Source of the DNA: Poa pratensis
Taxonomy: Eukaryota > Streptophyta > Magnoliopsida > Poales > Poaceae
Reading direction: 5' to 3'
Length of the DNA stretch: 64,000 nucleotides
Assembly (NCBI GenBank): GCA_947311845.1
Contig: CAMZMU010000117.1
Coordinates: 78,904,394-78,968,393 of the forward strand
Shown here: one piece after another, positions 1 to 12,496 of the stretch
Layout: every line of letters begins with the position of its first letter
How positions within the stretch are numbered: the stretch's first letter is position 1
Program-made: the position numbers and the translations under genes
Notes under the pieces: model-generated
What the model was told of the DNA's origin: nothing
The model's database searches: none
The model's input: the letters and a program-made list of their open reading frames with translations, nothing else

Positions 1-2124
1 TCGTTGTCATTTTTTGTCGTGGCAGAATAACGGTGTGAGTTCAAAAAACATGAGTGATACACTGTCGTCTACAAAAAAATATGAGAGTGATGGCTTCTGT
101 ATGCTACCTGCACAAAAGGGGACCATATGATTAGTCAAAAGAGTTCGTCACCTAAACCATTCTATCAATTCAGAAACCTTCCCAGATTTGGTCAGATTCA
201 CAAAGCCAAGATGAATTGGTGTACAACCAAGGTGACATATTTATAGTCAAATTATAACAACTGATATAGCTGATTTTGTCTACCCACTGTCAATTCAGTA
301 AACTGCACTGGGAAAAAAATACTTAATTGAGGAAATAATCATTCAGTAGTCAAATGAAATTTAAAATACTTAATCGACAATCTGCAGTAAACTCACCAAA
401 ATCTGCAAGGTACCATTATGTACCGCCCCTTTTGCATCGTTCATCGGCAGTTCATTGTTCCTCGGTTGTCAATGTATCTTCAACTACATTTGGACATTCC
501 ATACAAAAGACATCAGCATGTACTGAACAATTAAGATCAAAGTAGCATTTGATCAGGCACCTCCAGGTCGTCGAAGACGGAGGATCAGGAAGACGTCGAG
601 GCACGTCAGGGCGGCCGCCGGGCGCAGCACAGCCTACGCTGCACGGATACCTTGCTCGGAGCTCGTGTCCGTGTCGGATACCGTATCTGATACCAATTCG
701 GACACGATACCTCTTCGATACATATTGGCAACATATCGGTAAATAAAGCATTTAAAAGAATTGGTGATACCCCTTGCAAGTCACAGGCAGCCAGCAGCAC
801 ACTGCTTTCTCAGCCTCCTCTCTGATGCTCTCACCAAATGCAAATAAAATTTATGTGATCACGTTGGCACCTCTAGCTACTACATGTATTTATTTATTTT
901 AAAGACTATGAAAACGTATCCTCGTATCGACGCTTTTTCAATATGTCGTATCTTCGTATCCGTATCGGCCCGATACCGATACACGTATCCGTATCGGTGC
1001 TGCATAGAGCACAGCATGCAAGGCAGCGGGCTCGCCTGCAAGCGCCCGCCCAATGCAGCGCCAGCGTGCAGGGCAGTGCGGCGGCGGCGGGCAGGGGGAG
1101 TGCGGCGGCGGCGTGCAGGTCCAGGACTCGCGTGCTTGCTTGCGGAGCAGGGACACATGGATTTGGATGCAGGGCTCGCATGCGTACAGGGCAGGGGGTT
1201 GTGCGGTTGGTTGGCAGGTGCAGGGCGATGGCGTCCTCGCTACGGGCAGGACGGCTACGTGAGTGCAGCACGGGGACGTAGAGGACGGTGGCGCCGGGGA
1301 CGTGTGCAGCGACCGTCGTGCAGGAGCAGGCCGCCTTGGAGGAGTAGTCCGCCGCCTTGGAGCCTTGGTGGAGCAGTCCGCCTTCGAGCTGGGTGCATGT
1401 GACTGGAGGCGGCGTCCTCACGACTGGCAGGGCGCAGAGGTGGCGGGCGGCGGCGTCCTGGAACACGGCGACGTGGGAACAGCGCCACGGCGTGGAGGCA
1501 TGTCGGCGGCTACGTGGGGCCACTGGCCAGCCGCGTCGACCCCGTCTCCGGCTCGGTGACGGAACCTTCTCCGCCGCGGCTGGCCGCGGCGTCGTCGCTT
1601 TCGTCTCGTGCTCTGGCGAAAAGCGTGGCGTCTCGTCGGGCTCCGGCGAGTAGGGAGGAGAGAAGGACGTCGGGCTGGTGTAGTCGGGCCGGTGGTTTCC
1701 TGGTTGGAGCGATGGACGGGGACGTGCATCATGCTAACAGCCTAACCGTGCCCACGATCTCACGCGAGCCGGCCGATTTTTCTTTTTTTCGGGCGTGGGA
1801 GTGAATATGATGAGCTGCTCATCATTGGGAGGTTGTGGGTCGTTGGATTGTGATTGAAGAGCCCAGATCGCTTGGATCAGCCACCCTCTCGCTCTTTTAA
1901 TAGTAGTGGTGATGAACGAATCACTGAGTTTAGAACATAACAACAGCCACCTCTTAGCTACGAGCTCCTAGTTCGTATATGAAAAGTGTTTGCTCTTAAA
2001 GATCATGCATATGGCTTAAATTCAAATTCAGCTGATATGTTTCCATGCATCTTTTCCAGTTCACGACATATTTCACTTTACATGTAGTAACTTTATTTTG
2101 TGCTATACCATATTTGTATGGCAG
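1..2124. other. Upstream/intronic stretch without a supported gene
   Basis: No coding exon can be supported here. The stretch precedes the first visible WD40 exon, which starts right after an intron acceptor, so at least its right part is probably intron 1 of that gene. Two parts stand out. Around 655-740 and 930-1005 there are many 'gatac/gtatc' words, including the near-palindrome gtatcggcccgatac. About 1010-1740 is strongly GC-rich. The long overlapping frames in the GC-rich part lie on both strands and look like open-frame noise, not a gene. I recognise no transposon family. Confidence 0.5.
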
Positions 2125-4505
2125 AATGGCAGAATTAGTTCTATGGATTTTCACAGCAAGTCCACGAACTACCTTGTGACAGCCAGTGATGATGAACTAC
2201 GCCTATATGACATTCAAAATGCTATGTGAGTAACTGAGTACAAATCACTACTTAATTTTCTTATGAATTTCGTGTTAGTTTGATTAGATATTCTTAGTAC
2301 AAGACACAATCTCCTAAGGTTTGGCGTTGCTAGTTGTTCTGTTCAAGAGGCAATGGTTTGGCTTACGCATTCACTTGGCTGTTGAAAATGATATGTTCTA
2401 CAAATATATGTTATAGAATTAATATTTAAAAGTAGTCTAATAAGTGATAACTAACTAGAGATAGAATTTGACATGTATCTGCTGAAGGCAGATCAGGGGA
2501 TACACATGATGCCGCCTCCAAGTCAGCTGGCACCTCTCCTGATTCGGCCTCCTTCATGGGTATTGGCCTATTGGGTCCAGCCTTGCACCGTCTCTATACC
2601 TGCCCCACGTGACTATCGTAGTGATCGTCATTAGTAGTATGGGAAATTTCGTACGATGCAACGATTCAATGCATATAGACTATTGTATTTGTTTGTTTAT
2701 TATGGTAGTCAGTACCGTGTTATCCCGTGATATGTATTTGATTTCTAACTAGTCAAACAATCCAGATGTTTGAAGACCATTAATAGCAAAAAGTATGGGG
2801 TTGAAATGGTGTGCTTCACTACTAATCCAACTCTTGTCTTATATTCCTCAAAGAATGGCTGGGATGGTAAGTAATGTCTTGTGTTATCTTAAGAGTGATT
2901 TGGGACTTATACTGAAAGGATGCATTAATGCAGAATCTCTGCGGCTGCTCTCTCTGAATGATAACCGGTTTGTAAGATATTTCAAAGGCCATCTTGACAG
3001 GTCTGCTGTATTATGATAAATGATAGCCACACATTACAGTTAAGCTAACGCGACGGGAATCCTTATGATTTATGTGTTTTCCAGGGTTGTTGCTATGTCG
3101 TTATGCTATGAGAAAGACAGTTTTCTTTCTGGTTCACTTGATCGAACTGTTCTCCTTTGGGATCTGAGGGCCGACAAAGCACAGGTACAACTATTGATAC
3201 TGTAAAACTAGAAAATGCTATCTAATAAAACCTCTTTCTAATCGGCGTCTGATCCATGCCACTTAGCAAGCTGCAATTACAGTTAGCTATTCTGGATTTG
3301 GTGTCTGCTTTTCTGTTTCTCTGTTAACCAGCTTCTTAGTCTCCTCCTTGCAAATAGAAACTTCTTAATTTCCTCCAGATGATGAGAAATCACCCTGTAC
3401 CAAAACATATCGTGTAAGACTGCTGGAATTGAATCCTCAACATTCCCGAAGTTGCTAGTATTTTCTGTTCTGAGATAATGGATATTAGATTCACAATATT
3501 CCTATATTTAAAGGCATGAGGTCTCTTGGGACTGGTCATTTCATTTATCTGGACTTTTTAACATGTATGCACATACGGCAGCAGCACAGTTGAAAATATT
3601 GGATAACTTGTGACTAGTAAATGCTCCCTTTGAATTTTGCAGGGCTTACTGCGTGTGCAAGGGCGACCTGCAGTTTCATATGATGATCAGGGTTTAGTTT
3701 TTGCAGTTGCGTATGGTGGCAACATAAGGATGTTTGATGCTCGAAAATTTGAGAAGGTAGTATTGATTGAATGTCTTGTTTGATCTTTAATTGTCCGATA
3801 CTTTTATCTTACATTCTTGCATCCGTAGGGGCCTTTTGATATTTTCTCCGTTGGTAATGATGATTCAGAAGCCAATGTCATAAAGTTCAGCAACGATGGA
3901 AGGCGGCTTCTTTTAACAACCAAAGCAGGGTATATTCATGTGCTAGATTCATTTCACGGCAACAACGTAAGCATTTCAACTACTTACTGTAACTTAATTG
4001 TGCAGGCTAAAGGACTTGGAAATAACTCTTATGTCTTTATTTTTTCAGATAACAACTTACAATGTTAAGCCAGCTGTAACCGATTCAACTTTGGAGGCAT
4101 CATTCAGCCCTGATGGAAACCATGTTATATCTGGTTAGAAACATTTACCATTTTCCCCATCACCTTTTTTTATCATTGCTGCATTCTCTTTTATTAAACC
4201 AATAAACCTATTCGTTATTGTTGTTCTTTTTGTTCGCACAGGCTCTGGTGACGGTAGCGTTTATGCTTGGAGTGTTAGAAGTGGAAAGAAGGTATGTAAG
4301 AACCCGGCATGTAACATTTATAGTTAAATTAGAATTTATATGTTTATAGTTTCATGAGTTATATACAATGATGGTCGGCCTGCAGGTTGCACGATGGGGG
4401 AGCACAGATAATGAGCCACCACTTGTTAGGTGGGCTCCAGGATCGTTGATGTTCTTGACTGCATCTTCAGAACTATCCTGCTGGGTCCCTGACCTATCTA
4501 GCTAG
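2125..4505 (+). CDS. S2L: WD40 protein, WDR82/Swd2 (S2L) COMPASS-subunit type, 5'-incomplete
   Basis: Exons read 2125-2225, 2766-2866, 2934-3000, 3085-3184, 3643-3756, 3829-3966, 4049-4133, 4242-4291 and 4386-4505. All introns have GT-AG borders, and the exons sum to 876 nt (291 codons plus TAG at 4503-4505). The product starts NGRISSMDFHSKS and holds WD40 blades such as SGSLDRTVLLWDLR, GPFDIFSVGND and SGSGDGSVYAWSV. These match the plant Anthesis promoting factor 1/S2L family, orthologous to yeast Swd2 and animal WDR82. In that family the protein is a structural subunit of COMPASS-like H3K4 methyltransferases in the nucleus, and Arabidopsis members affect flowering. The first visible exon begins in phase 0 after an AG. 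The family is about 330 aa, so some 35-40 N-terminal residues must come from an exon upstream of the window or one that has been lost. The gene is convergent with the receptor-kinase gene. The family call is firm; completeness is unknown. Confidence 0.88.
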
Positions 4506-6197
4506 AGGTCGTTCGCCGCTACTAAGTAAATTCGAATGATACAATATTGATAATCCTTGAAAGTTTGCAGACTTTACTTCTAGCCATTTGCATAAGAGTA
4601 GTTTGATCGGTGCCACTCCTAACTTCCAAACTGAGAAATGGCATTGAAAAAACTGTTTGAGCGAATGCTGTAGCAAACTGCAGAGTGCAGATACAGTCCC
4701 AGAACGCCGTAGCCGGATATTGGGTATGAGTTGCCATAATGGCGTCTGGATTTGTATGGCAATTTGTCCAAGCGGGTTCTATAAAGGCATTTCTCAATTA
4801 AGGCAACTTGGGAGTGGCATAAATCTGAATAACCCCAACCATTGATTTTCCTATGTTATGCTGAACTCACTGTTTCTGTAGATTCTGACATGGCTAATTG
4901 ATGCGGCTTATCAAGTAAGCATATCTAGGTAGCAAGGATTATCAGCCTTTGTACTGACATTCAGTAATGACTGCCTGTTTGGCACCAGCTGTTAATACGT
5001 GGAGCAATAAGCTTTCATGTAGTGTATGAATGTGTCTTTTTTCATGGCACCATTTGCCTTGATGGAGTGTATAATTGTAAAGTAAGCTCTTCATGGTGCA
5101 CAGATGGGATATTGAATTGAAACTATGCACTGCTTGAAGAGGTTTTAGTGATTTATCATGTTTTAGTGCTGTTGTATCATGATGTAGCCAGCATGATGCC
5201 AGTAGCTGGAATTACTGATTGGAAGTTTTAGTGTGCCGAATGCTTATTGCAGCTGCGTACCCTAGCACCAAATTACCTTTGTAACTAGGTTGAGTGTTGA
5301 TATTGATACTTGAACAGTGCCTTAATAGTTAGACATGGTTGTTTCCGATGTGTTTGTTGATGTCTTGATGTTAATACACGTTACCTGTAGTAAGGTCGCT
5401 ATTGTTGTAAACTGGAGTATTTGTGTGCTAATATCTTGTTCACAAAACTTTGAACCTGAGGACAATTGGGATTAATGGAGACATGTGATGGTGATGAGAT
5501 GTGGTTGGGGTTGTATGACCCATCAAGCGAACAGAACTGCCAGTACCATATAGTCTTGTCCTCTCTTGGATCACTGGCGTAAATCTTCCCTGATCCGCTC
5601 TCATTTGGACATTCCTGGAATCCTCACTGTATCCACAGTTGGTCGGTAACGTATATCAGTATGTGCTTAAAGCTCACAATCGTATCTTCTTCTAACCAGA
5701 CTGCAAGTAACAGGCGATACAAAAGCTAAATGTTGGAACAAGTGTGTATGTTTACGGAGCTGTTCAAATTTTTGAAGCAAGAGGATGAGAATGTCAGCTA
5801 TTTTTGCAACTCTAAGCAGACTAGTCGTGATCGAACCGTCAAATCTACCAAGACATACAAGAATTGCTTCTCAAGAGACTCATGAAACTAACACAGTCGA
5901 TAAGCACCAACACGTGATACAGAAAACAAGCAAAAACAAATTTACAGGACGAAACCAAGTGACAGCACCTATGTTGATCTTACAGCACTTGACATGCCAT
6001 CTTAATCTGTATCTTATGTACAAATGCTGCGGAGCAAATGCAGGATTTTTTCTCCCAATGCAAACTGCTAGCTCGGCCATTTCCCAGTCTCTGCGTGTCA
6101 CGGCCATCCTAACTCGAGCGTATGTGCCTTGCTCGTCGTTATCTTTGCTCGGTCCTGAGGATCCTGGTTTCCATGCTGCTAGCTATGCTCAGTTACG
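4506..6197. other. Convergent intergenic region (3' ends of two genes)
   Basis: This 1.7-kb stretch lies between the stop codons of the plus-strand WD40 gene and the minus-strand receptor-like gene. It should hold both 3' UTRs and polyadenylation sites, but no canonical signal can be assigned with confidence. No transposon ends or plausible exons were seen. Small open frames here, such as a 138-codon one at 5785-6201, overlap the antisense of the last receptor-kinase exon and are not supported. Confidence 0.5.
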
Positions 6198-9100
6198 CTA
6201 ACAAGCTTGCGAGGAAACCTCTGACCTATTATCGCCATCAGCTGTCGCCTGGACTTGCGCAGCGTACTGAAGGTTCCAGAGAACCTCTTCGATGGAAGGT
6301 CTGGTCGAAGACTCGACGGATAAGCATTTTATCGTGATGGAGACCACCATTGATAAAGAATCCTGTGAGGAGGTGCCGAGAACAACCGGATCCAGGACAC
6401 GTCACGCTCTTCCAGGCTTGATATAGACAGAACCTGCAGATACATGCAAATGTTTCTCAGGCAGCTCATTATTTGTCTTTGGCAGTAGATGCTAGTGTGA
6501 CCATTAGGACAGATCTGGGGCCTATTAGCTGAAACACTGAGCACAACAGACTAGTCCAGATCCTGAACTTTGTATTAGTTTCTCTATAAGCAGAATTAAT
6601 GAGAGAGTTCATACATTGAATAGTTCACTTTTAGTAAATGCATGCTAACTTGTAGACCCAAAATCTCCATAGACCATAATTCATATATCAAACAGTTCAC
6701 AGCTGAATTATGAACTATTACCCTACAGGACAAACTTTCAAAGTGAAAATAGGCCTGTTGAGTGTTGTAAAGCCAAATAAAACCTTAATTTGGGGGAGGG
6801 ATTCGTCTTCACTACTACAAAGCAAGAGGGGAAAACATACCAGTTCACTTAAAATAAAAGGATCTCCTTTTCTATGTAGTTTTGAGCCCATAAGTACTTC
6901 AAGTATAATACAACCAAAAGAACATACATCATCCTCCAAACTTTCCCTGCAAAAACATAGATACACATTACAATTCAACATGGCTAATCATCAGTTTATA
7001 GAATTGTTGAACTCTATAAGCAGATTTCCTAATCTATTTTAGTAAGTTGTGAATGTAGTTGACTTGGTGTGATTACATGCAACTATATCTGAAGTGCTGA
7101 ACTCCTCATTTAGTTATTATATACAACTACATATAAAAGCTATATGTTGTCAGATGCTATTCTTCAGGGACTTACAACTCCTCAGCATTATTTTGTATGT
7201 ATCTCTGCCCTTCTCCTAATACCTGTAAACCAAAAGAGATATTGGCATTAAAAACAAGCATGGTCTATCCTCAAAGAACCTGTATTAACAATTAGGGGAA
7301 CATCAGAGATAATTTCCTCAAATGGCAAACCAACCTCATGTTTGTATATCTCCTCTGTGATTATGGACAAACCGTAGTCGCTTAGTTTTGCCATATGGTG
7401 TTCATCAAACAGAATACTAGAAGCTTTCAATCGATTATACAAGGAACCAGGAATTATTCCTGTATGTAAGAAATGAACAGCCCTTGCAATGCCTATCAAC
7501 ACATGTAGTCTATCACACCATTTCAGTGTTTTCTCGGGACTGGAGCCTGCCAAGAAAGGCAGGCACAAATAACATATTAAATAACCGAATTAATATCAAT
7601 TCATATAACCCTTAATTACCCATATTTAGGTGTAGTTCCTTACCAGAAAGATAATAAGACAGAGTTCCATTAGGTACATGTTCATAAACAAGAAAAACCC
7701 TTTTTACACTTGATTCATCAACTGCGCTGTCAATGCAGTGCCCCAAGAGGCAAACCAAATTTGGGTGGCGAAGCTTTGCAAGTAGATCTAAACGAAGCTT
7801 TAGATTTCTTATTGAATATCGCTGGTGCAGTGCCAAACATCTATTGCAATCACGGTTCCATTCTCTAGTTTTCCCTTGTATAGCTGAAGAATAAGAAAAA
7901 CATGTGTTTAACAACTAAGCTGTAAAAACGCAATGAAAAAAATACGAAAATAGAATGACTGTATGAACTTGTAATTTGCATCACTATAGAGCCGAGTAAT
8001 TATGCTGTCAATATTTTCAACATGATATTTATTGTGCATCTAATATAATGTAAATTCGTATCTAAATCAACGAATCTATCAACAAAGCAAACCTTTCCAA
8101 TGGACCCCTCGCCTAAAAATGCTGATCTTTCAAAGCACTTTGTTGCTTCTTTGAGCTCTTCTAAAGAAAATACACGATGTGTAGGCATTATTTGTGTTGC
8201 AAACTTCACAGCTTGAGATATGTACCCTGTAATGAAGAGAGGTAGAAGATGATTCAAAACATATCAAAATTTCTTCCAAACATGTAAGTAGCATTATCAT
8301 GCCATTCAGCTCAAGCACATTTACATATAGTTACAACTTACAAGGTATATGATAATGCAGAGTAGGTACAGGATGGAAACAAGCTAGGTGAGTTAACATG
8401 CAAAAGTATGTGAGTTCACGTCCCTCTGTAAAAAGTATGTGAACTCTAAAAGTACCACATTTATTTTGTCTAAAGAAGAAGGCTAACTCCACAAACAGAA
8501 AAGAAGTCTTATACACGGTAATAAACAATAGCAAATAACTGACCAAACTGCAAACATGTATTCAGACATGTCAACGTCTAGTAAGACAGGGATTTTATGG
8601 ATACTAAGGAGGTTGTCAATGTCTAGTAAGTCGAGAAAATTCTTACTTGCATTTACAAGCAGTTCAGAGGACATTCCTGGAGTCGAATTATCTTGCATAT
8701 GCTTTTGCAGTTGTTGCTCTGCTGTAACTCTCTGGCAGTTTCTTTTGTTTGATGCGATTAATAGAAGAGAAATAAAAAGAACAATCAGTACAATCCCAAC
8801 AATAGTGACCACAAGTCCAATATCCTTGCTTGATCTTTTCCCGTGATGAGATTGTCCACAATATTTAGCTTCATGCTGGTGTTCAGGGTCAGCACTAAAG
8901 CAATTCCCATCGAACTTGACAACCCTGTTATTCAAATTAGCATTAAGGCAAGCAGGCAGGTCACCTGTGAGCCGGTTGGTGGACAAATCCACAAAGCCCA
9001 GGGTGCTGCTGCATGTTAAACTACTCAGAAGTGACCCACTGAGCATGTTTGCTGCCAGGTTCAAATAACTGATGTTTGGGAGATCAAAGAGTTTTTCAGG

Positions 9101-9982
9101 AGGTTTGCCCTCGAGAAAGTTGAACGAGAGATCGAGGTGTTGAAGCCTGTTCAGTTGACCAAAATTTTCAGGAATTTCACCCTTGAATGAGTTCTTGCTA
9201 AGCAAGACTGTTACCAATACAGTAGGCATGTCTGGAATCTTCCCATCTAACTCGTTGTCCCTCAAATCCAACATCTCAAGCTTATTTAAAGTACTCAAAA
9301 GTGGAACCTCGCCTGAGATGTCATTGCCGGCAAGTGCTAGCTCTGTAAGCATTGTAGCTTTACCGACTGATGCTGGTATTGACCCCTTTAACCGGTTACC
9401 CTGCAAGCGAAGAACAGTGAGGTTCGACAGCGAACCAAACCAGTCTGGCACAGTTCCATTGAAGTAGTTACCATCCAGTGTCAGGGTGTGAAGCTTTGAC
9501 ATGACCGACAGCTTGGGAGGGATCGATCCATACAGAAAATTGGAGCTCAGATCAAACACTTGTAGCGAAGACAGCCGGTGAATCTTGTCGGGGAGAGGGC
9601 CCCATATGCCCAACGACACCAAGATTACAACCCTCAAGGTAGTCAACCTTGCCAGTGTAGTAACAAACGAATCGATAACAAAGGCTTCAGAGAGGCTGAC
9701 ATTCGGAAGAGGATAGCCACTGAACTTTGATGGCTTAGTGATCCTATCACCGACTATCTTGAGCTCTGTAATGGCATTCCCCTCGCACATCACGGTAACC
9801 ACTGAAGTGGGCTGAGTGTTGCAGGGGTCGCCGCTTGGAGTATTCCAGACATCCAGCTGCCTGGGGTACTCCAGCTGCTTCCTGAGCTGCTGCAGCAGCT
9901 CACTCTGTGAAGACTGCTCGCTTGTTCTGAATAACATCAAACAAGTTATGGACATCACAAGAAAACTTAACTGCCAAGCCAT
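6198..9982 (-). pseudogene. LRR receptor-like pseudokinase (At3g03770 type) with two frameshifts
   Basis: Exons (minus strand) are 9982-8647, 8226-8093, 7883-7644, 7546-7335, 7222-7176, 6946-6841 and 6433-6198. Exon 1 encodes a signal peptide (about residues 1-23), roughly nine LRRs, and a membrane segment (388-410, ending FISLLLIA). Exon 2 carries FSLEELKEATKCF and the loop GEGSIGK. Later exons carry KLRHPNLVCLLGHC, LSDYGL and EEVLWNLQYAAQVQ. The family is annotated as probably inactive kinases. Here the VAIK lysine reads Arg (IAIR), the HRD region reads PGSLYNR, and DFG reads DYG. Two one-base losses break the frame, near 7846 (between IAI and RCLALHQ) and near 6402 (between LEER and RVLDPVV). 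Exons 3 and 7 are 240 and 236 nt, where flanking phases require 241 and 237. Restoring one base in each would give a 770-aa protein, normal for the family. The locus is either a recent pseudogene or carries assembly errors. Exon 4's donor (after ...IYKHE) was chosen by phase. Confidence 0.85.
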
Positions 9983-11730
9983 CGGAGCCCAGTTTTGTGC
10001 ACACGATTGTATCCTTTTTCAGTTATCTGCCTGTGTATCTTTGCAAGTTGTACACTATCCAATTTCCCAACCAAAAGTTTCAGAATTTCAACCAGGATTT
10101 TGATAACGAATGAAGATGGAGGGCAGGATGGAGAATAGCAGCAGCAAAATTATTCTTGGCAAAAGTTATCTTTTGTTGATCCAACGGTACATTTTCCTGC
10201 AGAAATTAATAGTTTTCAGAAAATTAGTGAGGAAAATGAAATAATGGAGGCTGGACGCAAATGTCAGTTCCCCTACAAAAAGGGAAGCAAATCTGTCACA
10301 GAACCTAGTCCATTTATCTGTCTTACCATAGGCAAATATTTGTCAAAATTATCTGTCTTGCCATAAAAAACTATTTTGGTGACGAAGCGCGGGAACAGAG
10401 AGAACAGTTTTCACCTTTTTTTCAATAAAAAATATTTGAAGGCTCAGGCTTGTAAATCTGTTGGGAGCCGACAAAGAAAATGACAAACTGGGCCAACTAC
10501 AGGGCAAAGCATTGAATTGCAATAACAGCAGGACAACGACTACAGTAAACTGAACAGATTCCCCTTCAAATGGGAAAATGCAAATATCTCAAGTTCACTG
10601 GGCTGGTTGATTTTTTAAGGAATAAAACCCTATTTTCTGCAAAGAACTCTTCTGGCAGGCAAAAACCTGGAGGAAGCAAAACAATGAATAAGACACAAAT
10701 CTGAGCTTGCAAAGAAAAACTTCAGAAAAGCTGTCAAGCAAAATTGAAGGCAAGACAGGGGGAAATACAGTAAACTCAAAATGGAAGTAAGCTCCCGGTA
10801 AAGGCAAGAGTGCACTTATACATGAAGCAATTTCAAGTTACCAGGTAGAGAGATGGCTCAAATACATGTCCAAAACAAGAGAATAGAGAAGAAATGAGGA
10901 ACACGGGGTGGAATTGTGAAAGGAAATTGCATAAACCTGACTACTCCCAATCACACACACACAACAAACAGGTGAGGAAGCTGCAGAGTAGTGGCGCAGG
11001 GGAATGCGAAAACTCTAGCAAGGACCCAAAAAAGCGTAATATCAACTGCATTTGTACTTGCATTGCAGGAGAACTAAAAATCACTGACCTGAACGCCGGC
11101 TGCCGAGGGCTCTGTACCGCCGCAGGAGCACCCTTCTTCTTGCTCACCACCGAGGTCAGCAGCGGCGGCTGCAGCAAGAGCAGGAGGAGGCGAGAATTAA
11201 GGGAGGGAGAGGCGGGGCGGCCGCGGCCGTTGCTGCTTCGAGGGTGGGGAGAACGTCCCAGCGCACATGGGAAGGGATCTCTCCTCACCCGCTCACCGCT
11301 CACGCTCTCCCTTCCCTTCTCTTCCCCCAGCAAGCAAGAAGCGGCAACGGGCGCGGGTCTGCACTGCACGAGATTAATTGCCCAACGCTAAACCAGCTAG
11401 GCAGCTACCGCTACCTCACCATGGAGCTGAAACCATCCTCCATTGTTTACTTCTTCTTACTCTGGACGGGACCTCCCTCGCAGTCGGCGATTGTAACACA
11501 AGGAGTAAAAGCACGAGCAGGCACTGGCGCGCGGTGGGTTGGGCTGGCAGGAAGAAGCTAAAGCTGATTGAGGTGGCGCGGTGGGCTGTACTGTACTGCT
11601 GTAGGAGTAAATATTTTCAGTCAGCAAAGGTAATAACCGCTTTAATACTACTCGGGGAGCGGGCAGAGGCCCAGAGACGGTCTTGGATCGCGTCCAAGGT
11701 GATGGATTTTCTGCGTCTGATCGGTTCATG
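9983..11730 (-). other. Probable 5' UTR/promoter region of the receptor-like gene
   Basis: This lies directly upstream of the ATG at 9982 on the minus strand. It contains no plausible exon of another gene. The stretch around 11090-11400 is GC-rich, with CT/GA-rich runs like those near grass transcription starts. It lies about 1.1-1.4 kb upstream of the ATG, which suggests a 5' UTR interrupted by one or more introns. I could not place UTR splice sites or a TATA box reliably. Overlapping frames of 142 and 165 codons on opposite strands at 10894-11391 are treated as noise. Confidence 0.4.
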
Positions 11731-11734
11731 CTGA

Positions 11735-12020
11735 TTTTTTTTGAGAAACACAGTACAAACGTAGACGCTGACTAACGCGTGCACACACTCACCCATATAA
11801 ACGCACGCACGCACGCACACCTTATCCCTATGAGCACCTTCGAATACTGAGCCGGCGGGTCAAGTCTTGAGATTGACGAAGTCATTATGGGCGCCTCGCT
11901 GTCGACGGGAACGTTAGCTCCCACTGAAAAATGTTCCGCCTAAATGAGAAATATCAGCGTCAAACTTAAGGTTTAAACGCCGGTGAGAAGGGGGTACAAC
12001 CACCCTGCTAACCATTTTGC
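11735..12020 (-). mobile_element. tRNA-derived SINE (Au-like), minus orientation
   Basis: Read on the minus strand it starts with a Pol III A-box-like word (tggttagcaggg). A degenerate B-box-like word (ggcgtttaaacctt) follows about 40 nt on. The body contains gttcccgtcgac, ccggctcag and a run of gtgcgtg repeats, and ends ctgtgtttctc plus an A run (the T run at 11735-11742 on plus). This body is one I recognise as very common in Triticeae sequence. The Au SINE name is from memory and tentative. No clean target-site duplication was found, so the ends are approximate. Confidence 0.6.
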
Positions 12021-12496
12021 CATAGTAAGTTCTTATGGGTCGTGCTGATCGATGAGGTTCTCATGTACTCCGTTGTAAGTTTCTATATGGGTTGATCTGA
12101 CGAGCGCTGCGTTGTCCATGGTCCATGATCTTTTGGTTGGACGTTAAAACGAAGTTTGCTCTTTGTATTTTTTCGGCTAGTAAATGCACGAGAGGAAATG
12201 ACACGTTCTTGGTTTAAAATGCAGCATTGTGTTTTTTGCATGTGCACACGGACCACGGTATGTTTATGGCAGCATCTCACCTTCACAAATAGGCACACGT
12301 CTCAAAGATAAATGTAGGCACACATCCTATTTGTGCGCCGGACACTACATAGTTGTAAGAAGCAAAATTAGTAAAGAAACGAGAGCCCAACAATAGGTAC
12401 ATTACCCATAAATTAATCCATCTCTCATTTGAATGTGAGTGTTGTAGAAATTGTTAATCCTAATTGGAGCCCCGTCAAGTCTTTTGTGGAATCTAA
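12021..12496. other. Unassigned intergenic DNA
   Basis: Nothing recognisable was seen between the SINE and the Harbinger-type miniature element. There are no convincing exons, terminal repeats or tandem repeats. Confidence 0.4.

Noticed and set aside
884..1730. Several overlapping frames of 90-205 codons on both strands
   Set aside because: They arise from high GC content with few stop codons. They overlap in opposing frames, show low-complexity Arg/Pro/Ala composition and contain no recognisable domain.
5785..6201. 138-codon plus-strand frame
   Set aside because: No domain is seen, and its right end is covered by the UTR and last coding exon of the minus-strand receptor-like gene.
10894..11391. 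165-codon plus and 142-codon minus frames
   Set aside because: They oppose each other over the GC-rich promoter/leader of the receptor-like gene, and neither shows a domain.
11760..11822. acgcacgcacgc and similar short repeats as a CRISPR-like array
   Set aside because: They are a simple-sequence part of the SINE body in a plant genome; there are no spacer-repeat units.
11950..12020. tRNA gene suggested by the A-box-like word
   Set aside because: The cloverleaf cannot be completed and the B-box is degenerate; it is the head of a SINE.
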